Source of the DNA: Adlercreutzia shanghongiae
GTDB taxonomy: Bacteria > Actinomycetota > Coriobacteriia > Coriobacteriales > Eggerthellaceae
Assembly (NCBI RefSeq): GCF_035830635.1
Contig: NZ_JAYMFI010000011.1
Location: forward strand, 155,038 to 219,037
Direction of reading: 5' to 3'
Length of the DNA: 64,000 bases
Position 1 is the first letter of the stretch. Every line of letters begins with the position of its first letter. This document shows positions 1-9,800 of this stretch, one piece after another. Position numbers and translations under genes: made by a program. The notes under the pieces were generated by a model. It had not been told where the DNA came from, did not search any database, and was given only the letters and a program-made list of their open reading frames with translations.

Positions 1-1659
1 GAGTGGTACGACCTGGACTTCATGCGCGATAAGACGTGCGCGCCCCTCCTCGTGCGTGAGGACAACGGCCATTTCCTCCGTGCGACGGACTTCGGCGAGG
101 AAGGTCCGGCGCAGCTGCCCGAGTACCCCTTCTTTGGTACGCTTCTGCTTCAGGGCGTCAAGGCCGGCAAGGTGCCGACGCTGGAGGAGACGGCGCACTA
201 TGTGGTGTGGGATGCCGACAAGAACGCCTGGGGCCTTATCAACGAGGTGGCCAACCCCGCCATGGAGGGCAGCTTCGAGGTAAACGGCGTGAAGGTGACC
301 ACGGCTTGGTCGCTGTTCAAGGAGCACATGGCCTCCTGCACGCCGGAATGGGCCGAGGGAATCACCGAGGTGCCGGCGGACACCATCGTGGAGCTCGCCC
401 GTATGTACGCCCAGGATGCGCCCTCTACCATCTACGCGGGCTATCACCTGTACGACAACTGCGAGGAGATGGGCATGACCTGGGCCTGCCTTGCCGCCCT
501 CACGGGCAACATCGGCAAGCGTGGCGCGTCCATCGGCCATTTGGGAAAGAGCAAGCCGACGATCAATATGGCCGGCCTCGCCTTCCCGACCGGGCTCAAC
601 AGCCTGCATGACGAGCTGCCGTGGCTCCATCTGCCCGAGGTGCTGGAGACGGGCAAGCTGAAAGGCGAGGATTTCCCCGTGCGCCTTCTCTACAACATCG
701 GCGCGAACCCGGTCGGCAGCTATGCGGCCCAGAAGAAGACCATCGAAGAGGTGCTTCCCAAGATTCCCTGCATCGTGACCAACGACATGGAGTTCTCCGA
801 GACCTGCGAGTACAGCGATATCGTGCTGCCCTGCGCCCACTACTTCGAGTACGACTGGATTCAGGCCAGCTCGCACACGCCCTTCCTGTACATGGCGAAC
901 AAGGTGGCCGACCCCATCGGCGAGGCGAAGGAAGACGTTGAGATCTTCCGCGCTATCGCCGAGCGCATGGACAACGAGGGGGCCAAGGCTTTCTATGCCA
1001 AGTCCAACGAAGAGATGATGCGCATGGTGGTCGATACCGAGAAGGGCGAGCCCTTGGGCATCAACCTCGACAACCTCAAGGAGAAGGGTGTCCTGGCCGA
1101 TCGCGATGAGAATTGGATTCACTGGGAGGAGCAGCGTTGGCCTACGCTCTCGGGCCGTCTGGAATTCTACGTCGAGAACCCCGGGGCCCGCATCAACATC
1201 GGCAAGCCCATCGACAAGGACTTCTACCATATGCCCACCTATCATACGCCTTTCGAGGCCTATGACGAGAGCGAGCAGCACGACAAGTACCCCCTGTACC
1301 ATTACTGCGAGCGCACAAGGTGGCACCTGCACACTCAGTACAACCACGCTCCCGTGCTGCGCGAGCTTGATCCGGAGCCCTACCTGCGCATGAATCCCGT
1401 CGATGCCGAGGCGCGTGGCATCGCCGAGGGCGACTACGTCGAAGCTTACAACGACCGCGGCCACTGCGTGTGCAAGGCGAAATTCGACATGGGCGTGAGG
1501 CCGGGCATGGTCTCCTCGCCCAAGGGCTGGCATCGTGGAGCCTATGTGGCGGGCAGCTATCAGGAGCTGACCAACGACCATTTGAATCTGCTCCACATGA
1601 ACACGTCGTTCGATGACACGCTCGTCGAGGTACGCAAGTACGAGGGAGAGGTGAAGTAA
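1..1659 (+). CDS. Molybdopterin oxidoreductase catalytic subunit (DMSO reductase family), 5' truncated
   Basis: The reading frame is open from the first base, so the N-terminus (signal peptide and any FeS-binding segment) lies outside the window and 552 C-terminal residues are visible. The visible part has the family's features: a cofactor-contacting stretch GNIGKRGASIGH, a segment reading SDIVLPCAHYFEYDW near residue 275 that resembles the usual SDIVLPxxxxxE motif, and a C-terminal molydopterin-binding beta-barrel domain from about residue 430. The protein would reduce or oxidise a small molecule with electrons exchanged through the FeS subunit encoded immediately downstream. The substrate cannot be read from the sequence because this family is very diverse in gut Eggerthellaceae. 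It is first in a five-gene operon. Confidence 0.93.
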   Translation, partial: EWYDLDFMRDKTCAPLLVREDNGHFLRATDFGEEGPAQLPEYPFFGTLLLQGVKAGKVPTLEETAHYVVWDADKNAWGLINEVANPAMEGSFEVNGVKVTTAWSLFKEHMASCTPEWAEGITEVPADTIVELARMYAQDAPSTIYAGYHLYDNCEEMGMTWACLAALTGNIGKRGASIGHLGKSKPTINMAGLAFPTGLNSLHDELPWLHLPEVLETGKLKGEDFPVRLLYNIGANPVGSYAAQKKTIEEVLPKIPCIVTNDMEFSETCEYSDIVLPCAHYFEYDWIQASSHTPFLYMANKVADPIGEAKEDVEIFRAIAERMDNEGAKAFYAKSNEEMMRMVVDTEKGEPLGINLDNLKEKGVLADRDENWIHWEEQRWPTLSGRLEFYVENPGARINIGKPIDKDFYHMPTYHTPFEAYDESEQHDKYPLYHYCERTRWHLHTQYNHAPVLRELDPEPYLRMNPVDAEARGIAEGDYVEAYNDRGHCVCKAKFDMGVRPGMVSSPKGWHRGAYVAGSYQELTNDHLNLLHMNTSFDDTLVEVRKYEGEVK

Positions 1660-2292
1660 ATGACTCGCTATGGAATGGTGATCGACACCAAGAAGTGCAT
1701 CGGCTGCCACGTGTGCGCCATGGCGTGCAAGACCGAGAACAACTTGCCCAATGATGTGTGGTGGAACCGTATCTTCACCGACAACGGCGGCGAGATGGGA
1801 TTCGATATGGTCGGCGGGTCGTATCCCGACAACCTGCAGTTCGGCTACATCCCCGTGGCGTGCCAGCACTGCGAGAACCCCGCCTGCGTGAAGGTGTGTC
1901 CCGTGGGCGCTACCTACAAGGACCCCGAGACGGGCGTGGTGCGCCAGGACTACGACAAGTGCATCGGTTGCCGTATGTGCATGAGCGCCTGTCCCTACAA
2001 CGGCGTGCGCTCCTTCAACTGGGAAGAGCCGGCGTTCCATATGGACTACGCCATGGGCAGCAAGGACGCGCCCGAGCATCAGCGCCATGTGGTGGAGAAG
2101 TGCACCTTCTGCTACCACCGCACCTCCCAGGGTATTGAGCCGGCGTGCATGCACCTGTGCGTGGGCCGGGCGCGCTTCTGGGGAGACTTGGACGATCCGA
2201 CGTCCGAGGTGAGCCAGCTTCTTGCAGAGCGGTCCCATAAGCGCCTGCTGGAAGAGCGCGGCACCGAGCCTTCGACCTACTATCTCGTTTAG
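1660..2292 (+). CDS. Four-cluster ferredoxin electron-transfer subunit (DmsB/NrfC-like)
   Basis: This 210-residue protein has four cysteine groups typical of DmsB-type subunits that carry four [4Fe-4S] clusters: CIGCHVCAMAC near the N-terminus, CQHCENPACVKVCP, CIGCRMCMSACPYNG, and CTFCYHR with a later CMHLC. It would pass electrons between the membrane subunit and the molybdopterin subunit. The ATG follows the stop of the catalytic gene with no gap, which indicates translational coupling. No signal peptide is visible, so it is probably exported as a complex with the catalytic subunit if that subunit carries a Tat signal (its N-terminus is not visible). Confidence 0.95.
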   Translation: MTRYGMVIDTKKCIGCHVCAMACKTENNLPNDVWWNRIFTDNGGEMGFDMVGGSYPDNLQFGYIPVACQHCENPACVKVCPVGATYKDPETGVVRQDYDKCIGCRMCMSACPYNGVRSFNWEEPAFHMDYAMGSKDAPEHQRHVVEKCTFCYHRTSQGIEPACMHLCVGRARFWGDLDDPTSEVSQLLAERSHKRLLEERGTEPSTYYLV

Positions 2293-2309
2293 CAGAGGGG
2301 AGTGACATT

Positions 2310-3578
2310 ATGTCTGAGTATATGCAGGGCGGCGCCCTTGCCAACGACGACCTCGATTTCTCGGCGCCCCGCGGGCGGGATCGCGCCGGCGAGCGCTCGT
2401 CGGCCGCGGTGAAGAGCCCGGCGCTGAACGTGGCCATCGGCGTGAGCGCCGTGGCGGTGCTGGCTGGTCTGGCGCTGTGGTTCATGCAGCTGTCGGGCGG
2501 CATGGTGCAGACCGCCATGCGCAACCTCGACAGCTGGGGCCTCTACATCACGGGCTTCATGTTCTTCGTGGGCCTGTCGGCCGGCGGCCTCATCATCTCG
2601 TCGGTGCCCAAGGCCCTCGGCATCCGCGGCTTCGGCGGCATCTCGAAGGTCGCCGTGTTCTCCTCCATCGCCTGCACGGTGGTCGCCATCGGCCTTGTGG
2701 TGGTGGATATGGGCCAGCCCTTCCGCGTGTGGGAGCTGTTCGTGTACTCCAACCTGGGCAGCCCCCTTATGTGGGACATCATCGTCTTGGCCACCTACCT
2801 CATCCTGTCGTGCGTGTACCTGTGGGCGCAGATTCAGGCCGAGCGCGGCAAGGTCAGCGCCGTGGCGCTGCGCATCGTCTCGGTGATCGCGCTCGTCACT
2901 GCCGTGCTCGTGCACTCAGTGACCGCCTGGATTTTCGGCCTGCAGCAGGGGCACGAGATGTGGCACACCGCCCTTCTGGCCCCCTGGTTCGTTTCCTCCG
3001 CCCTGGTGTGCGGCACGGCGCTCGTGATGACCATCGTCATCGGGCTGCGCCGCGCGGGCTACCTCGAGCTTGAGCAGGACAACGTGGTGCGCCTCGCCAA
3101 GCTCCTCGGCGCCTTCGTGCTGGTGGATCTGTACTTCTTCGGCTGCGACCTGCTCACCGAGGGCTTCCCGGGCGGGGCCGGAGCGGAAGTGGTGGCCCTG
3201 CTGACCCAAGGTCCCCTGGCGCCCTACTTCTGGTTCGAGATCATCGGCTGCGCCGTGTGCGCCGTCATCTGCCTGACCCCGGCCCTGCGTCGCAACGGCC
3301 TTCTGGTGGCGGCATCGCTGCTGGCCATCGCGGGCATCTTCTGCAAGCGCGTGCAGCTGCTGGTGGGCGGCTTCCAGATCACCAACCTCGATCTGCCCTT
3401 CGCGATGAACTCCATGAGCATCACCCACGCCGACAGCACGCTTGCCGACGCCTACGCGAACCTCGTCTACTGGCCCACGCCGCTGGAGTTCGGAGTGACG
3501 CTGGGTGTGGTGGCCCTCGGGTTCCTCATCTTCTTCCTGGGTCTGAAGCTCCTTCCCCTGCGACCCTCCGAGAAGTAG
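2310..3578 (+). CDS. NrfD/PsrC-like polytopic membrane subunit
   Basis: This 422-residue protein has about 40 hydrophilic N-terminal residues followed by eight or more hydrophobic helices, as in NrfD/PsrC/DmsC quinol-interacting anchors. A GAG GGG-type ribosome site precedes the ATG. It is third in the oxidoreductase operon, so it probably anchors the complex and exchanges electrons with menaquinol. The membrane subunit type (NrfD rather than DmsC) is assigned from length and hydrophobic pattern; no heme ligands can be assigned with certainty. Confidence 0.9.
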   Translation: MSEYMQGGALANDDLDFSAPRGRDRAGERSSAAVKSPALNVAIGVSAVAVLAGLALWFMQLSGGMVQTAMRNLDSWGLYITGFMFFVGLSAGGLIISSVPKALGIRGFGGISKVAVFSSIACTVVAIGLVVVDMGQPFRVWELFVYSNLGSPLMWDIIVLATYLILSCVYLWAQIQAERGKVSAVALRIVSVIALVTAVLVHSVTAWIFGLQQGHEMWHTALLAPWFVSSALVCGTALVMTIVIGLRRAGYLELEQDNVVRLAKLLGAFVLVDLYFFGCDLLTEGFPGGAGAEVVALLTQGPLAPYFWFEIIGCAVCAVICLTPALRRNGLLVAASLLAIAGIFCKRVQLLVGGFQITNLDLPFAMNSMSITHADSTLADAYANLVYWPTPLEFGVTLGVVALGFLIFFLGLKLLPLRPSEK

Positions 3579-3687
3579 TTTTCCGCAGATGCGGGCCGAA
3601 CCCTCCAATCGGTTGCGCGTCTCTCTAACATGCGGGCCGTCTGCCGTGGGGCGGGCGGCCTTTTCTTTCAAGGGAGGAAGGAGCCCT

Positions 3688-4050
3688 ATGAGGAAGATCA
3701 TTGCGACGGTGGCGGTGTTCCTGCTGGCCGGCGCGTGCGTTGTGGGCGCGGTGGCCCTCGTGCAGCCCAACGCGCTGAGCGTGCGGCCCGTCACGGCTGA
3801 GTCGCCCTGCCCGGTGGTGGGGTGCGCGTCGGGCGAGTGCCACGGCTTCGACGATGTGCCCGAGCCCGACGGCGTGCACGAGATGACCTGCCCGGAGGCC
3901 TCGTGCGCATCGGTGGAATGCCATGGCTGGGAGACGCTCTCGTCGCGCTACCACCAGGCGTCGGATGCCAGCCTAAACCTGTGGATTCTCATGCCGGTGG
4001 CCCTCGTGGTGGCGCTCGTCGGCATTATGCGGAAGGTGGGACGGTCATGA
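3688..4050 (+). CDS. Small membrane-anchored protein with two CX4CH motifs, candidate diheme cytochrome c
   Basis: A strong AGGGAGGAAGGAG site precedes this ATG, which makes it preferable to an upstream in-frame start. The 120-residue product has an N-terminal hydrophobic helix (about residues 4-24), a cysteine-rich extracytoplasmic segment, and a C-terminal helix (about 95-115). The middle contains two copies of a repeat, CPVVGCASGECHG and CPEASCASVECHG, each ending in CX4CH. CX4CH is a known heme c attachment spacing in tetraheme cytochrome c3, so a diheme function is plausible, though a metal or FeS role is not excluded. It overlaps the next gene by an ATGA and probably serves the oxidoreductase complex. 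Confidence 0.75.
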   Translation: MRKIIATVAVFLLAGACVVGAVALVQPNALSVRPVTAESPCPVVGCASGECHGFDDVPEPDGVHEMTCPEASCASVECHGWETLSSRYHQASDASLNLWILMPVALVVALVGIMRKVGRS

Positions 4051-4478
4051 GGATGCTCGCTGTAGATGCCCTGGCACTGACCCTTTATATCGTGGTGTCG
4101 CTGCCCGTGCTGACGGGTGTCGGGCCGCACGAGTGGCTCGGGCTCGGCGTGGGGCTCGTCCTGCTCGTTCACGGCGCCCAGCACGCTGATTTCGTCGCGC
4201 GCCTTCTGTCCGGCCGCCGCTCCCTGCGGGCAGCAGGCCGCGTTCTGCTGGATGCGGCGCTCGTGATCGCGGTTGCGGTCGTGATGCTCTCGGGCCTCAT
4301 GGAGTCGGGCGCCGTGCTGCTGTCATTCGGCCTGTATGCCGAGGGGTATTACTTCTGGGGGCCTTTGCACGCCGCGTCCGCCAAGGTGCTTCTCGCGCTT
4401 CTGGTGGTGCACGGCGCACTCAACATCGGCGCGCTGCGCCGCCTCATCCAGCGCTCCCGCGCCGGCGAGGCCGAGTAG
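4047..4478 (+). CDS. DUF4405-like membrane protein, candidate b-type cytochrome
   Basis: The 143-residue product has four hydrophobic helices and histidines at helix positions typical of small cytochrome b-like proteins, including the H and HGAQH of the second helix, GPLHAASAK and VVHGALN. The ATG overlaps the stop of the preceding gene (ATGA), so the two are translationally coupled. I infer an electron-transfer partnership with the CX4CH protein. Family assignment is from hydrophobic pattern and histidine spacing and is moderate. It closes the respiratory operon. Confidence 0.65.
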   Translation: MRMLAVDALALTLYIVVSLPVLTGVGPHEWLGLGVGLVLLVHGAQHADFVARLLSGRRSLRAAGRVLLDAALVIAVAVVMLSGLMESGAVLLSFGLYAEGYYFWGPLHAASAKVLLALLVVHGALNIGALRRLIQRSRAGEAE

Positions 4479-4517
4479 GGAGGCGCCCTTTTCAGACAAC
4501 TATGCGCACAAGGAAAC

Positions 4518-4550
4518 GGCCCGGGCGGCTCGCGATGAGCTGCCGGGGCC
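4518..4550. terminator. Bidirectional terminator between convergent genes
   Basis: A GC-rich hairpin with 14-base arms (two mismatches) and a 5-base loop GCGAT lies between the respiratory operon and the leftward LCP gene. It is flanked by AAA on the left and a TTTT run a few bases to the right, so it could serve both directions. Confidence 0.65.
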
Positions 4551-4578
4551 GCCTCAGCGTTTTCGGTGGTGCGGTGCG

Positions 4579-5880
4579 CTAGTCCACGGCGATGACGTCG
4601 TCGGTGGTCATGGCGTCGGCCATGAGGCCCTCGTAGTCCTGCGGGCTCATGGCGTTGGTGGCCGCGCCCAGCTCGGTGTCGCTCGCCTGGGGCTCGGGGA
4701 TCTCCGTCTCGGTGTCGTTGGGATCGAGTCCCGCGTCCACGCGGCGCATCATGTCCTGCCACTCCTTGTACTGGGTGCCCACGTAGCTGACGCCGTCCTG
4801 GTTGAGCGTGTAGCTGGGGCAGGCCGCCGAGTACATGGTAAGGCCGTTGTCCTTGAAGGTGAGCGCCAGCGACACCAAATCGCTCACCGAGTAGTCGGTG
4901 GTCACGCAGCGCGCGAGCGACTCCACGATGCCAGGGATCTCGGTGGGGGAGGCGTCCAGCACCTTCTCCACGATGGCCTCGATGATCATGCGCTGGGCCT
5001 GGGCGCGCGAGAAGTCGCCGGCGCGGGTGGCGTGGCGCTCGCGGGCGAAGGCCAGGGCCTGGGCGCCGTCGAGCGTCTGCTCGCCGGCCTCGATGGTCAG
5101 GCCGCTCGTGTCGGAGTAGAAGCCCTCGGGCACGTTCACCTGGATGCCGCCCAGCTCGTTCACCACGTCCTGCAGCTCCTCGAAGTGCACCTCCACGTAG
5201 TGGGTGATGGGCACGCCGGCGAAGGTGGACAGCGTTTTCACGGCCTCCGAGGGGCCGCCGAAGGCGTAGGCGGCGTTGATCTTCTGGGTGCCGTGGCCCT
5301 CGATGTCGATCATGGTGTCGCGGGGCACCGAGACGAGGTCGACCACGCCCTTGTCGGGGTCGATGCGGGCGAGCATGGTCACATCCGAGCGGCTGGCCGT
5401 CTCGCCCTTGCGGGCATCGCTGCCGAAGATGCCCACGTAGTAGGAGCCGTCGGTAGCCTTCGGGGGCGCCAGCTGCTCGGTGAGCTCCATCTTCTCGGTC
5501 TCGTCCATGGACTGGATAGTGCTGTTGATGTTGTTGAGGTAGAGCGCCGCCGCCGTGCCGGCGCCGATGACCACCACGGCGAGCGCCGCCGCGATGCCGA
5601 GAGCGATCTTCTTGCCGCGGCTCTTCTTGCGGGCCGCCTTGGCCCGCGCCAGGCTATCGGTGGCCGCGAAGCTGCGCGAGGCAGCCGCGCCCGGCGATAC
5701 CGGGCTCTGGCTGGGGGAGAAGCCCGTGCCATCGAAGGATGAGTGCGCGTGCCCGCGGCCGGTCCCCGCGGCGTTGTAGCCGCCCGGCTGGCCGGAAGAG
5801 GAGAAGTCGGCGGAGTGGGCTCCGCGGCGGCCGCCGCGGGAGGGCAGCGGTGCGGAGTGCTTTCCAGGTCTGTTTGCCAT
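4579..5880 (-). CDS. LytR-CpsA-Psr (LCP) family cell-wall polymer ligase
   Basis: This 433-residue protein has a long Ser/Gly/Ala-rich cytoplasmic N-terminus (about 1-85), a basic patch followed by one transmembrane helix (about 95-118), and an extracellular LCP domain. The domain contains the typical segments GIFGSDAR, RSDVTMLARID, VDLVSVPRDTMIDI and KINAAYAFGG, and a later SFARERH-like stretch (FARERHATRAGDFSRAQAQ). LCP proteins transfer teichoic acids, capsule or other glycopolymers to peptidoglycan. The gene is monocistronic and converges on the respiratory operon. Confidence 0.92.
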   Translation of the reverse strand: MANRPGKHSAPLPSRGGRRGAHSADFSSSGQPGGYNAAGTGRGHAHSSFDGTGFSPSQSPVSPGAAASRSFAATDSLARAKAARKKSRGKKIALGIAAALAVVVIGAGTAAALYLNNINSTIQSMDETEKMELTEQLAPPKATDGSYYVGIFGSDARKGETASRSDVTMLARIDPDKGVVDLVSVPRDTMIDIEGHGTQKINAAYAFGGPSEAVKTLSTFAGVPITHYVEVHFEELQDVVNELGGIQVNVPEGFYSDTSGLTIEAGEQTLDGAQALAFARERHATRAGDFSRAQAQRMIIEAIVEKVLDASPTEIPGIVESLARCVTTDYSVSDLVSLALTFKDNGLTMYSAACPSYTLNQDGVSYVGTQYKEWQDMMRRVDAGLDPNDTETEIPEPQASDTELGAATNAMSPQDYEGLMADAMTTDDVIAVD

Positions 5881-6099
5881 AAGGTTTCGGCGCCGGGGCG
5901 CCCGCCTCCTTACTGTGTGCGTTTCTCGGGGTGTTTCCTCAATATAAGGTTAAAAGATACCAGGAAAAGGGCCGCGGAAGTTCTTTTTTACGGAATCCCT
6001 ACGTTGCTGAACGAAACGACAGGGCGACTGGATCCGGCCGGGGGCGGGGCGCATGCCGTCTCCTTCCCGTCGTCCTCGTGGAAATATCTCGCAGGAGCG

Positions 6100-6172
6100 T
6101 TGCGCTTGCCCGCTTCACTCGTTAAAATGCACGTTATTGAACAGAGTGTCCATTTTTGGCCGTTCTGTTGAA
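6100..6172 (+). promoter_or_regulatory. Promoter and inverted-repeat operator upstream of the TetR gene
   Basis: A candidate promoter TTGCGC (6100-6105), 17-base spacer, TAAAAT (6123-6128) points at the TetR gene. Just downstream are half-sites TTGAACAGA (6137-6145) and TCTGTTGAA (6164-6172), an inverted repeat with one mismatch and an 18-base spacer. This is a natural candidate for autoregulatory TetR binding; binding is inferred. Confidence 0.5.
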
Positions 6173-6829
6173 AACGAGCGAAAGGACGAGACCATCGCCA
6201 CTGCAACCTGCGCGCCGTCCGTTGCAGCCCCCTGCGAGGACCGGCGCATCTCGAAATCGAAGCGGGCTCTGCGCGGGGCGCTCATCGCGCTTTTGGAGGA
6301 GCGCGGCTTCGATGCCGTCACGGTGAACGACCTGTGCGAGCGGGCCGATCTGAACCGCGGCACCTTCTACAACCACTTCCGCGACAAGGAGCATCTGCTG
6401 GCCGATCTGGAAGACGAGGTCATGGCCGACGTCGATGCTCTCCAGGGACGCATGCACGATGTCAGCTTGGCCGACATGCTGGCCTACCGTGTGGCCGGAC
6501 GGCCCCTGCCGCTTCTGGTGGAGCTGTTCGACTACCTGCGGGCCCAGAGCGATTTCCTGCACGCGGTGCTGGGGCCCGGGGGCGACGCGAGCTTCGGGCC
6601 GCGCCTGCGCGAGGCGGTGTGCGAGAACTTGGTGCAGAACATCCTCCACGAGAAGTACCGCCAAAACCCCACGCCCTTTGTGGAGTACTACGTGGCCTTC
6701 TACGCCGCCGCCTACCTGGGCATTATCGCCCGGTGGATCGAGCGCGGATGCCCTGAGACCTCCGAGGACATGGCCCGCATCGCCATGCGCCTCTTCTTCA
6801 TCAAACCCGGCGAATCTATCGAGCTGTAA
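6146..6829 (+). CDS. TetR/AcrR family transcriptional regulator
   Basis: The helix-turn-helix lies in the segment ending DLNRGTFYNHFRDKEHLL, which is diagnostic of TetR regulators; the remainder is a helical ligand/dimer domain. The start is uncertain. An ATG at 6053 would lie upstream of the promoter, the GTG at 6146 lies inside the putative operator and lacks a ribosome site, and the only good ribosome site (AAAGGA, 6181-6186) is followed by an ATC codon at 6194 that would give a usual 211-residue protein. The gene is 19 bases upstream of the giant activase gene, so it probably controls it. Confidence 0.85.
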   Translation: MSIFGRSVENERKDETIATATCAPSVAAPCEDRRISKSKRALRGALIALLEERGFDAVTVNDLCERADLNRGTFYNHFRDKEHLLADLEDEVMADVDALQGRMHDVSLADMLAYRVAGRPLPLLVELFDYLRAQSDFLHAVLGPGGDASFGPRLREAVCENLVQNILHEKYRQNPTPFVEYYVAFYAAAYLGIIARWIERGCPETSEDMARIAMRLFFIKPGESIEL

Positions 6830-6848
6830 CGGGGAAGCGAGATAACCT

Positions 6849-9800
6849 ATGAAAAAGAAGAACAGCAAGTACACCGAGATCATCACCGAGGCCTCCACCT
6901 CTGCGGCCGAGGCCGCTCCGGCTGCCTGCGCCTCCTGCGCGCCGCGCATCACCCAGGTGGACCAGGCCCGCGCCGGCGCTGCCGAGGATGCCGCCGCCGC
7001 TCGCGCGGCCGCCGAGGCGTGTCCCTTCCATATCGGCATCGACGTGGGTTCCACCACGGTGAAGCTCGCGGTGCTGAACAACGACGACGAAATCCTGTGG
7101 GCGGTGTACCGCCGCCACCATGCTGACGTGCGCGCCACCATCGTGGAGGTGCTGCGCGAGGCCGCCGAGGTGTACCCGACCGAGGAAATGACCATCGCCA
7201 TCACCGGTTCGGGCGGCCTGCTTCTGTCCCAGTGGCTGTCCGTGGCCTTCGTGCAGGAGGTCATCGCGAGCAAGACCGCCGTTGAGACCTTCATCCCCAA
7301 AACCGACGTGGCCATCGAGCTGGGCGGCGAGGACGCGAAGATCATCTACTTCGACAACGGCATCGAGCAGCGCATGAACGGCACCTGCGCCGGCGGCACG
7401 GGCGCCTTCATCGACCAGATGGCCGCGCTTCTGAACACCGATGCGGGCGGCCTGAACGAGCTGGCGGCCGATCACACGACCATCTATCCCATAGCGAGCC
7501 GCTGCGGCGTGTTCGCGAAAACCGACGTGCAGCCGCTGCTGAACGAGGGGGCCCGGCGCGAGGACATCGCCGCCTCCATCTTCCAGTCGGTGGTCACCCA
7601 GACCATTTCCGGCCTCGCCTGCGGGCGTCCCATCCGCGGGCATGTGGCCTTCCTCGGCGGCCCCCTGCAGTACCTGCCCGAGCTGAGGAAGCGCTTCTAC
7701 GAGACGCTGGAGCTGACCGACGAGGCCATCATCGTGCCCGAGAACGCCCACCTGTTCGTAGCCGCCGGCTGCGCCATCGCCGGCGTGGCCGAGGGGGCCG
7801 CGCCCGAGAAGCTTTCCGACGTGCTCGCGCGCCTGGAGAACTTGGGCGATATGCAGGGCTCGGAGGTGGTGCGCCTGGCCCCGCTGTTCGCCAACGAAGC
7901 CGAGCTTGCCGAGTTCCGCGCACGCCACGACGCCGAGCGCGTGCGCCGCGCCTCGCTTGCGGACTACCGCGGCGTGGCCTTCCTCGGCATCGACGCCGGC
8001 TCCACTACTTTCAAGGCGGCGCTCATCGGCGAGGACGGCGCGCTTCTGTGGTCAACCTACGCCTCCAACAAGGGCGACGTGCTGGGCTGCGCCAAGGCGG
8101 CCGTGGCCGAGCTCTACCGCGCGCTGCCCCGCGACCCCAAGACCGGTGAGCCGCTCGTGACCATCGGGCACGCCACGGTGACCGGCTACGGCGAGGGCCT
8201 GCTGCTTGAGGCTTTGCGGGTGGATTCCGGCGAGATCGAGACCGTGGCGCACTTGCGCGGCGCCCAGGAGATGCTGCCCGGCGTGGAGTTCATCTTGGAC
8301 ATCGGCGGCCAGGACATGAAGTGCCTGCGCGTGAAGGACGGCGTCATCGACCACATCATGCTGAACGAGGCCTGCTCGTCGGGCTGCGGCAGTTTCATCG
8401 AGTCCTTCGCGAGCGGCCTGAACTTGGACGTGGCCGAGTTCGCGAGCACCGCCATCTCCGCCGAGAACCCGGTGGATCTGGGCAGCCGCTGCACCGTGTT
8501 CATGAACTCGCGCGTGAAGCAGGCCCAGAAGGAGGGCGCCACCGTGGGCGACATCGCCGCGGGCCTGGCCATCTCCGTCATCAAGAACGCGCTGTTCAAG
8601 GTCATCAAGATCCGCGACCCGCATGATGTGGGCACCCAGGTCATCGTCCAGGGAGGCACCTTCTTGAACGACGCGGTGCTGCGCGCCTTCGAGCAGCTGT
8701 CCGAGGTGAACGCCGTGCGTCCGGACATCGCCGGCAATATGGGCGCCTTCGGTGCCGCATTGCTGGCCCGCGACCGTTACGAGGATGCGTGTCGCCGCTG
8801 CGAGAGCGAGGCGCTCTCGCCGGACGTGGGGCCGAAGGTGCCCTCAAGCGGGCTTCTGTCGCTTGAGGCCATCGAGGCGCTCGCTCCCAGCCACCGCACC
8901 GTGCGCTGCAAGGGCTGCTCGAACGCCTGCCTGCTCACGGTGAACGACTTTGGCGTGGATGCGGCCACGGGCAAGCACCGCCGCTTCATCACCGGCAACC
9001 GCTGCGAGAAGGGCGAGAGCCTGGGCACCGGCACCGAGAAGTCGGCCGTGCCGAACCTGTTCGAGTACAAGGCCGAGCGCACCTTCGGCTACGAGCCCTT
9101 GGACCCCGAGGACGCCCCGCGCGGCACCGTGGGCATCCCGCGCGCGCTGAACATGTACGAGAACTACCCGTTCTGGTTCACCTTCTTCACGAAGCTGGGC
9201 TACCGGGTCATCCTGAGCGATCCCTCCACGAAGAAGACCTACGAGGCGGGCATCGAGAGTATGCCGTCGGAGAGCGTGTGCTACCCGGCGAAGCTGTCCC
9301 ACGGCCACATCATGAACCTTCTGGCCAAGCACCCCGACTTCATCTGGATGCCCTGCTCCAAGTGGGAGCGCCAGGAAGACGAGACCGCCGGCAACCACTT
9401 CAACTGCCCCATCGTGGCCAGCTATCCCGAGGCGCTGCGCCTGAACATCGACGAGCTGCGCGAGAGCGACGTGGCCTTCGTGAGCCCCTGGGTGCCCTAC
9501 CACGACAAGGAGAAGCTGGCCGAGCGCCTGTTCGTGGAGCTGACCGAGAACTTCGCGGCCGAGGCGAACGGGAAGGGCGCGCCCTTCACCCGCGCTGAGA
9601 TCGACACGGCGGTGGAGGCCGGCTGGGCCGAGGACGAGGCCTTCAAGCGCGATATCCGCACCAAGGGCGTGGAAACCCTCGCCTGGATGGAGGAGACCGG
9701 CACCCGGGGCATCGTGCTGGCGGGCCGCCCCTACCACCAGGACCCCGAGATCAACCACGCCATCCCCGAGCTGCTCACGAGCTTCGGGCTGGCGGTGCTC

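Noticed and set aside
2289..3794. Long leftward open frames opposite the membrane subunit and small cytochrome genes
   Set aside because: They lie antisense to clear genes, lack ribosome sites and have His/Gln/Arg-rich shadow composition caused by GC-rich codon bias.
4336..5742. A 468-codon rightward frame opposite the LCP gene
   Set aside because: It is antisense to the LCP gene and is rich in His/Val/Gly/Ala without domains.
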